NCBI GenBank assembly: GCA_016744875.1
Contig: JADGDL010000029.1
Span: forward strand, 1-25,575
Reading direction: 5' to 3'
DNA length: 25,575 nucleotides
Source: Sulfurovum sp.
GTDB taxonomy: Bacteria > Campylobacterota > Campylobacteria > Campylobacterales > Sulfurovaceae
The notes under the pieces are model-generated. The model saw only the letters and a list, made by a program, of their open reading frames with translations. It did not search any database and was not told the origin of the DNA. Numbering within the stretch: position 1 is the stretch's first letter; each line of letters begins with the position of its first letter. Made by a program: the position numbers and the translations under genes. Shown here in pieces: positions 15,702 to 23,204 of this stretch.

Positions 15702-17054
15702 TTACATCCACTCAACTACTTTAGAGACTTCATCCGCTACAAAACATTTTACTTTTGTTTTCTCTATAGGTTTATTTGGGATGACAGCTTTTGTGAAACC
15801 TTGGGTCTCTATCTCTTTAAGGCGTTGTGAAAGGCCTGATACTTCCCGTATCTCTCCAGTAAGACTGACTTCTCCCAGAAAAAGAGACTCTGCACTTAGT
15901 TCTCTATTCCTGTAGCTGCTTAGTATTGCTGCAATGATGGCAATATCTGCTGAAGGCTCATTGATCTTGATACCGCCAGATACGTTGATAAATACATCAT
16001 AAGTTCCCAATGGCAGATCTAACTTCTTTTCCAAAAGAGCCAGTATCATTCCCAGACGATTATTGTCAAAACCAGTAGAACTACGCTTAGCATGTCCGTA
16101 AGATTCTGATACCAAAGCCTGTACCTCTATGATAATTGGACGAGACCCCTCCATGATGACAGTTAAAGCAGAACCTGACTGGAGCTTTTCTTTGTTAAAG
16201 AATTTACCTGCCATACTTTTAGCATCATTCAACCCTTCTTTGTTCATCTCAAAGATACCCACTTCGTTGGTCGCTCCAAAACGGTTTTTAAAACCTCTCA
16301 AAAGACGAAGGTCAGAGTTGACATCCCCTTCGAAGTACAAAACAGTATCAACCATGTGCTCGAGTACCCTTGGTCCAGCGATGGAACCGTCTTTTGTGAT
16401 GTGCCCAATGATAAAGATAGGTATATGTAAAGATTTTGCGATACGCATAAGTTCAAAGGTTATGGTACGTACCTGTGTTACAGAGCCAGGAGCAGAAGGT
16501 GTTTCATCTGAATAAAGTGTTTGTATAGAATCTATCACGATCAATTCATAATTATTACTTGCTATTTCTGTTAAAACAGAAGAGAGATTGATCTCTGGCA
16601 GTAAAAAAAGGTTGTCATGATTTGCTTCGAGTCTGTTCGCACGCAGTTTTATCTGACCTGCTGACTCTTCCCCTGAGACATAGAGGACCTTTTTACTTTC
16701 TCTTGCAAGGTTTCCTGCAATTTTAAGTAAAAGAGTGGACTTTCCTACACCTGGACTTCCTCCTATAAGGGTTAGCGATCCAGGTACGATACCTCCACCT
16801 AGTACAAGGTCAAGTTCTCCACTGCCTGATCCAAAACGTGTAATGTTGTCTTCTTCTATCTGTGTAATGGGTTTTGCTTTTGAAATACCAGATGAGGATG
16901 AACTGGTACTGGATACTTCTTTCAAAAATTTGATCTGATCAGTGCTTAGTTCAACCATTGTCTCCCATTCATTACAGGATGTACATTTGCCCATCCATCT
17001 AACAGATTGAAATCCACAGGCCTGACACTCAAATAGGGTTTTTTTCTTTGCCAT
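15702..17054 (-). CDS. radA: DNA repair protein RadA
   Basis: A cytoplasmic RecA-like helicase that drives branch migration of recombination intermediates, 450 residues, normal for the family. The N-terminal zinc finger uses C10, C13, C24 and C27 (CQACGFQSVRWMGKCTSC). Walker A is GGSPGVGKST at about 98-107, Walker B lies in YELIVIDSIQT near 169-179, and the RadA-specific KNRFG motif occurs at about residue 255 (GFKNRFGATNEVG). The C-terminal part is the Lon-protease-like domain (DVFINVSGGIKI, LGEVSLTGEIREV), without protease function in this family. AAAGG before the ATG supports the start. It is divergent from plsC across a gap that carries a large palindrome. Confidence 0.96.
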   Translation of the reverse strand: MAKKKTLFECQACGFQSVRWMGKCTSCNEWETMVELSTDQIKFLKEVSSTSSSSSGISKAKPITQIEEDNITRFGSGSGELDLVLGGGIVPGSLTLIGGSPGVGKSTLLLKIAGNLARESKKVLYVSGEESAGQIKLRANRLEANHDNLFLLPEINLSSVLTEIASNNYELIVIDSIQTLYSDETPSAPGSVTQVRTITFELMRIAKSLHIPIFIIGHITKDGSIAGPRVLEHMVDTVLYFEGDVNSDLRLLRGFKNRFGATNEVGIFEMNKEGLNDAKSMAGKFFNKEKLQSGSALTVIMEGSRPIIIEVQALVSESYGHAKRSSTGFDNNRLGMILALLEKKLDLPLGTYDVFINVSGGIKINEPSADIAIIAAILSSYRNRELSAESLFLGEVSLTGEIREVSGLSQRLKEIETQGFTKAVIPNKPIEKTKVKCFVADEVSKVVEWM

Positions 17055-17106
17055 GATCCATACCTTTTGTTTGTATAGTCGAAGTATAGTATCTCTTTTT
17101 CAAAGA

Positions 17107-17141
17107 AGCTAAAAATATGTCAAATTGACATATTTTTAGCT
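17107..17141. repeat. 35-base interrupted palindrome between radA and plsC
   Basis: AGCTAAAAATATGTCAA (17107-17123) and its exact reverse complement (17125-17141) flank a single A at 17124, giving 17 matched pairs with no mismatch. It lies about 53 bases from the radA start and 58 from the plsC start, between divergent genes, so a terminator role is not expected. A dimer-binding operator controlling one or both genes is the likeliest reading; cruciform structure is also possible. Confidence 0.8.
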
Positions 17142-17169
17142 AATCGATCTACCATTTATCTCTTTTGGT

Positions 17170-17175
17170 TATAAT
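17170..17175 (+). promoter_or_regulatory. -10 box for plsC
   Basis: TATAAT lies 24 bases before the TTG start of the acyltransferase gene. The palindrome at 17107-17141 sits upstream of it, in the position for either an activator or a repressor site. Confidence 0.5.
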
Positions 17176-17199
17176 TTGCATAGTATAAAAGGATAGGTA

Positions 17200-17883
17200 T
17201 TGACATTTAACACGATCAAACAAGCAATATATGCATTGTATCTGACTAACAGTTTTGGATACAGATTAACAAAGACCAATGACCCTATGGAAAAAAAGAG
17301 ATTGCGATTGGCTTACTCTGAAGCACAGCTAAAGACATTAAAGGTCACTATAGAGATTGAAAATAGAGAAAAATTGCCTCAGAATGGACAGTATCTTGTG
17401 GTGGCTAACCATAGAGGTATCATAGATCCTCCTATTATAGAAACAGCATTGAAAGAGACAGAGATATTTGGACCTTGGATCTCAAAAAAAGAGCTTTATA
17501 ATTCATTTTTCTTTGGACTTTTTGTGCGTAATGCAGGCTCTATACTTTTAGATAGAGAAAAGAGCCAAATGTCTGGTTTTTTTGCAGATATAAAAGAGGC
17601 GGTTAAAAGAGGAGAATCTATCTTTATTTTTCCTGAGGGAACACGAAATAAAACGGATAAACAGTTAACAACGTTCAAAGAGGGGTCACGTATCATTGCT
17701 TTGAAGAATCGATTACCGATCTTACCGCTTTATATTAGGTCAAATGCAGATGAAGTACTTGGGAATGCATTGGCTGAGAGTGAATTAAAACAAGTAGTGA
17801 CGGTCGTAGTGGGTGATCTTATCGATTATAAAGAGAAGATAAATCTTGAAGAGCGTTATAAAGAGATATTCGATCTAAATTAG
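17200..17883 (+). CDS. plsC: 1-acyl-sn-glycerol-3-phosphate acyltransferase (PlsC family)
   Basis: A membrane-associated acyltransferase of phospholipid synthesis that forms phosphatidic acid from lysophosphatidic acid, 227 residues and typical in length. The catalytic NHxxxxD motif is NHRGIID at about 70-76, the substrate-binding FPEGTRNKT lies at about 146-154, and the glycerol-phosphate-site region GSILLDRE near 112 is present. A lysine- and arginine-rich N-terminus replaces an obvious transmembrane helix. The start is TTG at 17200, set by GGATAGG a few bases upstream. It stands alone, with the palindrome upstream and a convergent gene 8 bases after its stop. Confidence 0.88.
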   Translation: MTFNTIKQAIYALYLTNSFGYRLTKTNDPMEKKRLRLAYSEAQLKTLKVTIEIENREKLPQNGQYLVVANHRGIIDPPIIETALKETEIFGPWISKKELYNSFFFGLFVRNAGSILLDREKSQMSGFFADIKEAVKRGESIFIFPEGTRNKTDKQLTTFKEGSRIIALKNRLPILPLYIRSNADEVLGNALAESELKQVVTVVVGDLIDYKEKINLEERYKEIFDLN

Positions 17884-17891
17884 AAATCGTG

Positions 17892-18485
17892 TTAATATTG
17901 TAAAAATGAGTGTTCTTTTTCTTTAAGAAACGAGACAATATTTTGAATATATTTTGAATTGCTTAGTCCGTTGATAGTCACTTGTGATGTATGTTTTGTT
18001 AACGGAAGAACAGAGATGGATATGATACCATCATGTGTTGTGACGTCAATGCTGCCTGTATCGATATTTTGTGTAGTAAGTGAACGTGAGAATTGATTTT
18101 TAAGTGCTATAAGTATGATCTCAAATGTGAGTTCTTTGTTCATTAAAAGCATAAGTTTATGGTCCATACTGTTTTTTTGATTTTTATTGGTTTTTTGATT
18201 CAGGGATGATTCTATTTTAATCAGCTCTTCATTGGCTTTTATCTCTTGTTGTTTTTGTGTCTTTTTACTTGTTTTTTCTACATTCTCTCTACCTTCCCTT
18301 AATAAGAGAAGGGCAATAGATAAGATAATAGTGAGACCTATACCAGAGAAGAGTCCATAAAGAACTCCTAAACTCAATGCTTGGCTAAAAGAGTAATCGA
18401 CCGTAAAGAAAAGAGTAAGAAGTACCGAAACAAGAATAGTAACGGGGATAAGAAGACGTAGAAAGATCAGTAAAAATTTGCGCAT
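17892..18485 (-). CDS. Two-helix membrane protein of unknown function
   Basis: A 197-residue protein not recognised as any named family. Two adjacent transmembrane helices lie at about residues 5-27 and 35-62, with a short loop between them. A charged, Lys- and Gln-rich linker (EGRENVEKTSKKTQKQQEIK) follows, then an alpha/beta domain of about 90 residues that is presumably cytoplasmic. That domain contains ISISVLPLTKHTSQVTINGLSN and ends in QY. The ATG has AAGG 6 bases upstream. It lies 12 bases after ftsY, as the last gene of a tlpA-like-ftsY unit, so co-expression with the membrane-targeting receptor is likely. Whether it works with FtsY is unknown. Confidence 0.75.
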   Translation of the reverse strand: MRKFLLIFLRLLIPVTILVSVLLTLFFTVDYSFSQALSLGVLYGLFSGIGLTIILSIALLLLREGRENVEKTSKKTQKQQEIKANEELIKIESSLNQKTNKNQKNSMDHKLMLLMNKELTFEIILIALKNQFSRSLTTQNIDTGSIDVTTHDGIISISVLPLTKHTSQVTINGLSNSKYIQNIVSFLKEKEHSFLQY

Positions 18486-18497
18486 TATAAACCTTGT

Positions 18498-19364
18498 CTA
18501 AATAAAGATTTCATCTAAAATAGTATTGATATATGCATTTGCTTTAAATGATATAAGATCTTCGGGCTGTTCCCCTGTACCAATGTAAAATATAGGCATT
18601 TTTAACTCATCAGCGATACTGAGAACAGAACCACCTTTGGCAGTACCATCAAGTTTCGTAATAATTATACCATCAATTCCGATCATTTCGTTAAAGGCTT
18701 TTGCCTGGTTAATGGATGATGAACCCTGAGTTCCATCAAGGATGAGCATTTTCCTGTGTGGTGCCCCTTCTTGCGCTTTAGAAGCAATACGGATCATCTT
18801 TTTAAGTTCTTCACTCAGGTTGGTTTGCGTATGCAGTCTTCCTGCTGTGTCTATGATGATGTTGTCAAACCCTTTTGCTTTGGCAGACTCTATGGTGTCA
18901 AATACAACCGCAGAAGGATCATGGCCCTGTTGTGTCGCGATGATAGGAATGTCTAGTTTTGTTGCCCATCTACTGAGCTGTTCTATGGCAGCAGCACGAA
19001 ATGTATCTCCTGCGCCAAGTATGACTTTTTTACCCTGTTGTTGATAACGGTAAGCCAGTTTCGAGATGGTGGTAGTTTTCCCTGCACCATTGACACCGAT
19101 GATCATCTCAACAAAAGGTTTTACATCACTCTCTTTAAAGTCAGCTTTGTACTGAAAAACGGAGATTAGGGAGTTAAATGCCTGTATCCGAGAGATACTT
19201 TCAGGAAGTGTTTTAAGAAGTTTTTCAACAAGTTCATAATTGACATCTGCTTCAAGTAGAATATCCTCAAATTCATCTTTAGGGATATTTTTACGTTTTT
19301 TAGGTGCGACATCTTTGATGGCATCATTGGTTTTGCCTAATACTTTTTTTAATAGATTGAACAT
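18498..19364 (-). CDS. ftsY: Signal recognition particle receptor FtsY
   Basis: The membrane-associated GTPase that receives ribosome-nascent chain complexes from SRP (Ffh) and delivers them to the Sec translocon. It is 288 residues, a short form consisting of the N and G domains. The long acidic A domain of E. coli FtsY is absent; a short amphipathic N-terminus (MFNLLKKVLGK) could bind membrane. G-motifs are GVNGAGKT at residues 90-97, DTFRAAAIEQL near 117, DTAGRLHTQ near 172 and TKLDGTAKGG near 236. AAAGG before the ATG supports the start. It starts 6 bases after the TlpA-like gene. Confidence 0.96.
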   Translation of the reverse strand: MFNLLKKVLGKTNDAIKDVAPKKRKNIPKDEFEDILLEADVNYELVEKLLKTLPESISRIQAFNSLISVFQYKADFKESDVKPFVEMIIGVNGAGKTTTISKLAYRYQQQGKKVILGAGDTFRAAAIEQLSRWATKLDIPIIATQQGHDPSAVVFDTIESAKAKGFDNIIIDTAGRLHTQTNLSEELKKMIRIASKAQEGAPHRKMLILDGTQGSSSINQAKAFNEMIGIDGIIITKLDGTAKGGSVLSIADELKMPIFYIGTGEQPEDLISFKANAYINTILDEIFI

Positions 19365-19370
19365 ATTGAA

Positions 19371-20075
19371 TTACCTTTGACTTTGATTCTTTTGTAATTG
19401 TTGTTGTGCTTGTTTTATATCATATTTTACCATCTCTACAGGGACAGAACCTTCATAGTGTGTATAATATTCCCCATCCAGATATAAAACGATCAGGGGA
19501 ATGGGAAATGTACCTTGAATGTCTAGTTCACGGGCGATGTGTTCTGCAAGCGCATCATTATTATCACTTTGCAGGATCTTGTAGTTGATATGATGCTCTT
19601 TTATAAATGCATTCAGAGTAGAAGGGGCTATCGTGTCACGGGTAAGTACACCTGCAATAAAAAGATCTTCTTCATGTATTTCCTGCAGATCATTCAAATA
19701 GGCTATTTCACCAAGACAGGGATCACACCAGGTTGCAAAGAGCTGTAGAAGTACTATAGATTTTTCATTGTTTTTTAATATGAGTCCCTCTTCAGCGACT
19801 GTTGCAGTGTATGTCTTTTTTTGTGTGTCAAGAAGTTCAAATGTATCACCGATATTTTTTTTAGGTTCTATGAATGTTTCTTCGGATGTATTTATTGTCA
19901 CAGCAGATGTACTTTTTACTTCTTTGACGACTTGCATCTCTTTCTCATACTTCTCTTCTTCAACAATCTCAGTTGTATTTTCAACAGGGATAGTGTTTTC
20001 ATCAGGTTTTTTATCTTCACAACCGGTAAAAGTAAGGAACAATAGCGCTAAGAGAAGAGCAGTTATTTGATGCAC
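19371..20075 (-). CDS. TlpA-like thioredoxin-fold lipoprotein
   Basis: A 234-residue envelope lipoprotein. The signal peptide ends in a lipobox (LTFTGC), anchoring Cys19. A charged, Glu-, Lys- and Thr-rich linker of about 70 residues precedes a TlpA/ResA-type thioredoxin domain with the redox motif WCDPC in LFATWCDPCLGEIAYL near residue 113. It probably reduces or isomerises disulphides in periplasmic proteins, for example in cytochrome maturation, but the partner cannot be read from the neighbourhood. The start is GTG at 20075, with AGGA (reverse of 20081-20084) 5 bases away. Cis-proline follows at FPIPLIVLY, as the fold requires. It heads the ftsY transcript. Confidence 0.85.
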   Translation of the reverse strand: MHQITALLLALLFLTFTGCEDKKPDENTIPVENTTEIVEEEKYEKEMQVVKEVKSTSAVTINTSEETFIEPKKNIGDTFELLDTQKKTYTATVAEEGLILKNNEKSIVLLQLFATWCDPCLGEIAYLNDLQEIHEEDLFIAGVLTRDTIAPSTLNAFIKEHHINYKILQSDNNDALAEHIARELDIQGTFPIPLIVLYLDGEYYTHYEGSVPVEMVKYDIKQAQQQLQKNQSQR

Positions 20076-20091
20076 ACAGTTCCTTTTTAGA

Positions 20092-20097
20092 TATAAT
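20092..20097 (+). promoter_or_regulatory. -10 box for the cyclo-ligase/RNase Y operon
   Basis: TATAAT lies 39 bases before the cyclo-ligase ATG. Only 10 bases separate it from an opposing TATAAT on the other strand at 20108-20113. Confidence 0.45.
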
Positions 20098-20107
20098 AAT
20101 TACGGCG

Positions 20108-20113
20108 ATTATA
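20108..20113 (-). promoter_or_regulatory. -10 box for the TlpA-like/ftsY operon
   Basis: The reverse strand reads TATAAT, 32 bases upstream of the GTG start of the TlpA-like gene. The two -10 boxes of this divergent pair face each other, so their polymerase footprints must overlap. Confidence 0.45.
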
Positions 20114-20136
20114 GCTAAAGAGGATTAAAAGACGAA

Positions 20137-20682
20137 ATGACAAAAGATCAGAGAAAAAAACTGTTTCGACAGGAATGTTTAAAAAGAGTGAAAAAATTGT
20201 CTTTATCAAAACATTATAGTAAAGATAAAAAGATAGTTCAGACACTTTACAAGACCATCGAACAGGCTGACGCTCAAAATATCATGCTTTTTCTTCCAAT
20301 GTGTACAGAAGTAGATCTTTACCCGCTTATACGGCGTTTACGTATAGAAGGAAAGATGCTTTATGTGCCTTTTATGGAAGGTAAAAGTTTTAGGTTGGTA
20401 AAATACAGATTACCACTGACGAAAAAACAATTTGGTATCAAAGAACCTAATGATTCAAAACAGTATAAAGTAAAAGATATAGATATTGCCATCGTCCCTA
20501 TAGTCGGCGTAGACAGTACGCATCGACGTGTAGGGTTTGGAAAAGGTATGTATGACAGGTTCTTTGAAAAACATAATAAAAATATAAAACAAACAATTTT
20601 TGTAGCGCGTGAACTGTGTTACAGCAAAGCGGTCGTCACAGACCATTATGATGTGAAAGCAGACATGATCGTTACATCCTAA
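20137..20682 (+). CDS. 5-formyltetrahydrofolate cyclo-ligase
   Basis: A cytoplasmic enzyme (YgfA/MTHFS family) that converts 5-formyltetrahydrofolate plus ATP to 5,10-methenyltetrahydrofolate, returning a stored folate to one-carbon metabolism. It has 181 residues, typical of bacterial members. FLPMCTEVDLYPLIRRL at about 51-67 binds the folate side. GVDSTHRRVGFGKGMYDRFFEK at about 125-146 is the family signature with the phosphate-binding loop (RVGFGKGMYDR). An N-terminal basic helix (RKKLFRQECLKRVKKL) is usual for the family. It starts 60 bases from the divergent TlpA-like gene and is followed by RNase Y after 12 bases. Confidence 0.92.
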   Translation: MTKDQRKKLFRQECLKRVKKLSLSKHYSKDKKIVQTLYKTIEQADAQNIMLFLPMCTEVDLYPLIRRLRIEGKMLYVPFMEGKSFRLVKYRLPLTKKQFGIKEPNDSKQYKVKDIDIAIVPIVGVDSTHRRVGFGKGMYDRFFEKHNKNIKQTIFVARELCYSKAVVTDHYDVKADMIVTS

Positions 20683-20694
20683 AAAGGATACACA

Positions 20695-22218
20695 ATGTTA
20701 GAGATCATCATACCCGGTGTAGCAGGTGTGGCTACAGGTGCAGGTATATGTTACCTGTGGACGAAAAATACAGCAAGAACAAGATTCGCTCATATAGAAC
20801 TTGAAGTAAAAGCAAAAGCAAAAGCGATAGAAAATGAGGCAGAGCTTCTTTTAAAATCAGCGAATGTCAAGATAAAAGAAAATGAGATAGAGCAAGAACA
20901 GTTATTTCAAAAACGTGTGGCAAAAGTAGATGAGCGCAACCGTGAACTCATTTTGCAGACGAAAGAGTTTAACGCAAAAGAAGATGCTTTGGCACTTTTA
21001 GAAAAGAAATTGCTTGATAAGGAAGCACATTTAGAGCATCTTGAAGAGAGAAAACAAGAAGCGATATCTGATGCAGTAGAGAAGATGCAAAGCGTTGCTT
21101 CGCTTACGAAAGAAGAAGCCAAAGTATATATTTTGGAAAAAGTGGAAGAGAAGAGCCGTGCCGAAGTAGCGGGTATCGTTAGAAAGTATGAGCAGGAAGC
21201 CAAAAATGAGGGTGAGAAAAAAGCCAACTACATCCTGGCTCAGGCCACCACACGTTATGCAGGTGACTTTGCAGGAGAGAGACTTATCAACCTTGTGAAT
21301 TTACCCAGTGATGAGCATAAGGGACGCATCATAGGTAAAGAGGGCAGGAACATCAAAACCCTTGAAATGTTACTTGGTGTAGATATCATCATAGATGAAA
21401 CGCCAGGGGTTATCCTTGTTAGTTCATTTAACCTCTATAGACGAGCCATTGCCACACGTGTGATAGAAATACTGGTTGAGGATGGACGCATACATCCTGG
21501 ACGTATTGAAGAGATGCATGAGAAAGTAGAAAAAGAGTTTGAACAAAAAACCTATGAAGAGGGTGAGAATATCCTCATAGACCTTGGACTTTTTCCTATG
21601 CATGAAGATCTTGTACGTCTTTTGGGTCGTATGAAGTATAGAGCCAGTTATGGACAAAATGCTTTGGCCCATACTTTGGAAGTTGCGAAGTTAGCCAAAG
21701 TGATGGCAGCCGAGATGGGTGGAGATGAGAAGCTTGCACTGCGTGCCGGATTACTGCATGATATAGGCAAAGCGCTTACCCAGGACCTAGGTGGCTCACA
21801 TGTTGATATAGGTGCAGATCTATGTCGTAAACACGGTGAACATCCCTCTGTGATCAATGCTATCTATGCACATCATGGACATGAAGAACCTGACTCTGTT
21901 GAGAGTGCTGCCGTATGTGCTGCAGATAAACTTTCTGCAGCAAGACCGGGGGCAAGACGTGAAGTACTGGAAAGTTTCACTAAACGTGTCAAAGAGGTGG
22001 AAGATATAGCTATAGAGAAAGAATATGTCAACAAAGTGTATGCTATTAATGCAGGAAGAGAGATACGTGTCTTTGTAAATGCCCAAAAAATGTCAGACAA
22101 TGAAGCTGTACTTTTAAGCAAAGAGATAGCAAAGGAGATCGAAGAGAAGGTACAGTACCCAGGTGAGATAAAAGTGAATGTTATCAGGGAAACCAGAGCT
22201 ACGAGTTATGCGAAATAA
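20695..22218 (+). CDS. rny: Ribonuclease Y
   Basis: A membrane-anchored endoribonuclease that starts mRNA decay, 507 residues, close to the usual 520. One N-terminal helix (EIIIPGVAGVATGAGICYLW) is followed by a long coiled coil at about 25-190, rich in Glu, Lys and Ala. The KH RNA-binding domain runs at about 200-260 (GRIIGKEGRNIKTLEMLLGVDIIIDETPG). The HD domain follows at about 325-420 with HTLEVAKLAK, the metal-binding LHDIGKA near 354, and YAHHGHEE near 389. AAAAAGGA precedes the ATG by 7 bases. It probably shares a transcript with the cyclo-ligase. Confidence 0.96.
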   Translation: MLEIIIPGVAGVATGAGICYLWTKNTARTRFAHIELEVKAKAKAIENEAELLLKSANVKIKENEIEQEQLFQKRVAKVDERNRELILQTKEFNAKEDALALLEKKLLDKEAHLEHLEERKQEAISDAVEKMQSVASLTKEEAKVYILEKVEEKSRAEVAGIVRKYEQEAKNEGEKKANYILAQATTRYAGDFAGERLINLVNLPSDEHKGRIIGKEGRNIKTLEMLLGVDIIIDETPGVILVSSFNLYRRAIATRVIEILVEDGRIHPGRIEEMHEKVEKEFEQKTYEEGENILIDLGLFPMHEDLVRLLGRMKYRASYGQNALAHTLEVAKLAKVMAAEMGGDEKLALRAGLLHDIGKALTQDLGGSHVDIGADLCRKHGEHPSVINAIYAHHGHEEPDSVESAAVCAADKLSAARPGARREVLESFTKRVKEVEDIAIEKEYVNKVYAINAGREIRVFVNAQKMSDNEAVLLSKEIAKEIEEKVQYPGEIKVNVIRETRATSYAK

Positions 22219-22222
22219 ACGT

Positions 22223-22236
22223 TATAATGGTATAAT
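22223..22236 (+). promoter_or_regulatory. Two tandem TATAAT boxes after the RNase Y gene
   Basis: TATAAT occurs at 22223-22228 and again at 22231-22236, in the 44-base gap before the small unknown gene. Either could serve as an internal promoter for the small gene, the cyclophilin and perhaps cmoB. Confidence 0.4.
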
Positions 22237-22262
22237 ATGTTTATTATTATAAAGGATATAGA

Positions 22263-22586
22263 TTGACTAGATGTGAAGAGATTATAGCCAATGTTAAGAT
22301 GGAAGAGTGTTATGCAGGTTTGAGTTTAACATTTGATGGGAATGAAGCATTAAGAACAGAGATCAGTGAAGTGATAGATAAAGTGAAGAAAGAGACAAAA
22401 ATGTCTCCAGCAATATTTGACAATTCACAAAACGCCGAAAAATCAAAACCGGCATTTTATATAGAGTTCAGTGATGAAGTACAAAGAGATAGCGGCGACT
22501 TCTTTGAATTGGTACTTAAAGAGCTTAAGATAGACAAATGTGCACATGATGTGATCGAAGATAAGGGAAAAGGAAAAAAATGTTAA
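22263..22586 (+). CDS. Small cytoplasmic protein of unknown function
   Basis: A 107-residue protein that I do not recognise. It starts at TTG 22263 with AAAGGATATAG just upstream, and overlaps the cyclophilin ATG at 22580 by 7 bases. It lacks a signal peptide and membrane helix and is rich in Glu and Lys. It carries four cysteines, at positions 4 and 16 near the N-terminus, in DKCAH near 93, and as the very last residue after a KGKGKK tail. Alternating helix and strand (DVIEDKG, PAFYIEFSDEVQRD) suggest a small alpha/beta fold. The Cys pattern could bind a metal, but nothing in the sequence proves it. Overlap with the isomerase gene suggests coupled translation. Confidence 0.7.
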   Translation: MTRCEEIIANVKMEECYAGLSLTFDGNEALRTEISEVIDKVKKETKMSPAIFDNSQNAEKSKPAFYIEFSDEVQRDSGDFFELVLKELKIDKCAHDVIEDKGKGKKC

Positions 22587-23113
22587 AAAAATTATTCGTA
22601 GGATTATTTTTAATAGGATCAATGCTACAAGCAGCAGATAAAGCACCCGTTGTAGTACTTGAAACGAATGTAGGAAAAATTGAGATAAAACTTTACCCTA
22701 AAGTAGCACCGCTTGCAGTAGAGAACTTTACCACACATGTAAAGAACGGATACTATAACGGACTGATCTTTCATAGAATTATCAAAGGATTTATGATCCA
22801 GGGTGGAGATCCTACAGGTACGGGAAGAGGCGGTGAGTCTATATGGAAAAAAGATTTTAAAGATGAATTTGCACCCAATGTGGTATTTGACAGACCTATG
22901 TTACTTGCTATGGCAAACCGTGGACCTGTAACAAACGGAAGTCAGTTCTTTATCACACTTGCACCGGCTGGCTGGTTAAATGGAAAACATACTATTTTTG
23001 GTGAGGTTGTTTCAGGTGAAAAAACTGTACGTAAGATGGAAAATGTCTCTGTTTCAAGGGGTTCAAACAAACCATTATTTGATCAAGTTATCAAGAGAGC
23101 CTACCTTAAATAG
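22580..23113 (+). CDS. Periplasmic cyclophilin-type peptidyl-prolyl isomerase
   Basis: An exported folding catalyst of the cyclophilin (PpiA) family, 177 residues. The signal peptide (MLKKLFVGLFLIGSMLQA) directs it to the periplasm. Catalytic and binding residues are in place: FHRIIKGFMIQGGDPTGTGRGG at about 61-82 with the catalytic Arg, ANRGPVTNGSQFFIT at about 112-126, and LNGKHTIFGEV near 133-143. It can thus accelerate proline isomerisation in secreted proteins, alongside the unrelated parvulin-type isomerase encoded at 9672-10490. Its ATG lies inside the upstream gene. cmoB starts 91 bases downstream without an obvious terminator between. Confidence 0.93.
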   Translation: MLKKLFVGLFLIGSMLQAADKAPVVVLETNVGKIEIKLYPKVAPLAVENFTTHVKNGYYNGLIFHRIIKGFMIQGGDPTGTGRGGESIWKKDFKDEFAPNVVFDRPMLLAMANRGPVTNGSQFFITLAPAGWLNGKHTIFGEVVSGEKTVRKMENVSVSRGSNKPLFDQVIKRAYLK

Positions 23114-23204
23114 GACGTTTTTTGAACAAAGTCCAAAAAACTACGCTGACACTATGTCAACTTCAGCAGTTGGCTCATGTGGCTAGCCGCATTGAAAGTA
23201 TTGT

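Noticed and set aside
15683..15715. Longer AcpS starting at 15715
   Set aside because: The extra ten residues lie in the radA 3' end and are unlike AcpS N-termini; the conserved protein begins at the ATG at 15685.
23114..23204. Regulatory hairpin in the gap before cmoB (TGACA-CTA-TGTCA and GGCTAGCC)
   Set aside because: The dyads are only 5 and 8 bases, with no T-run and no promoter relation, so chance is an adequate explanation.
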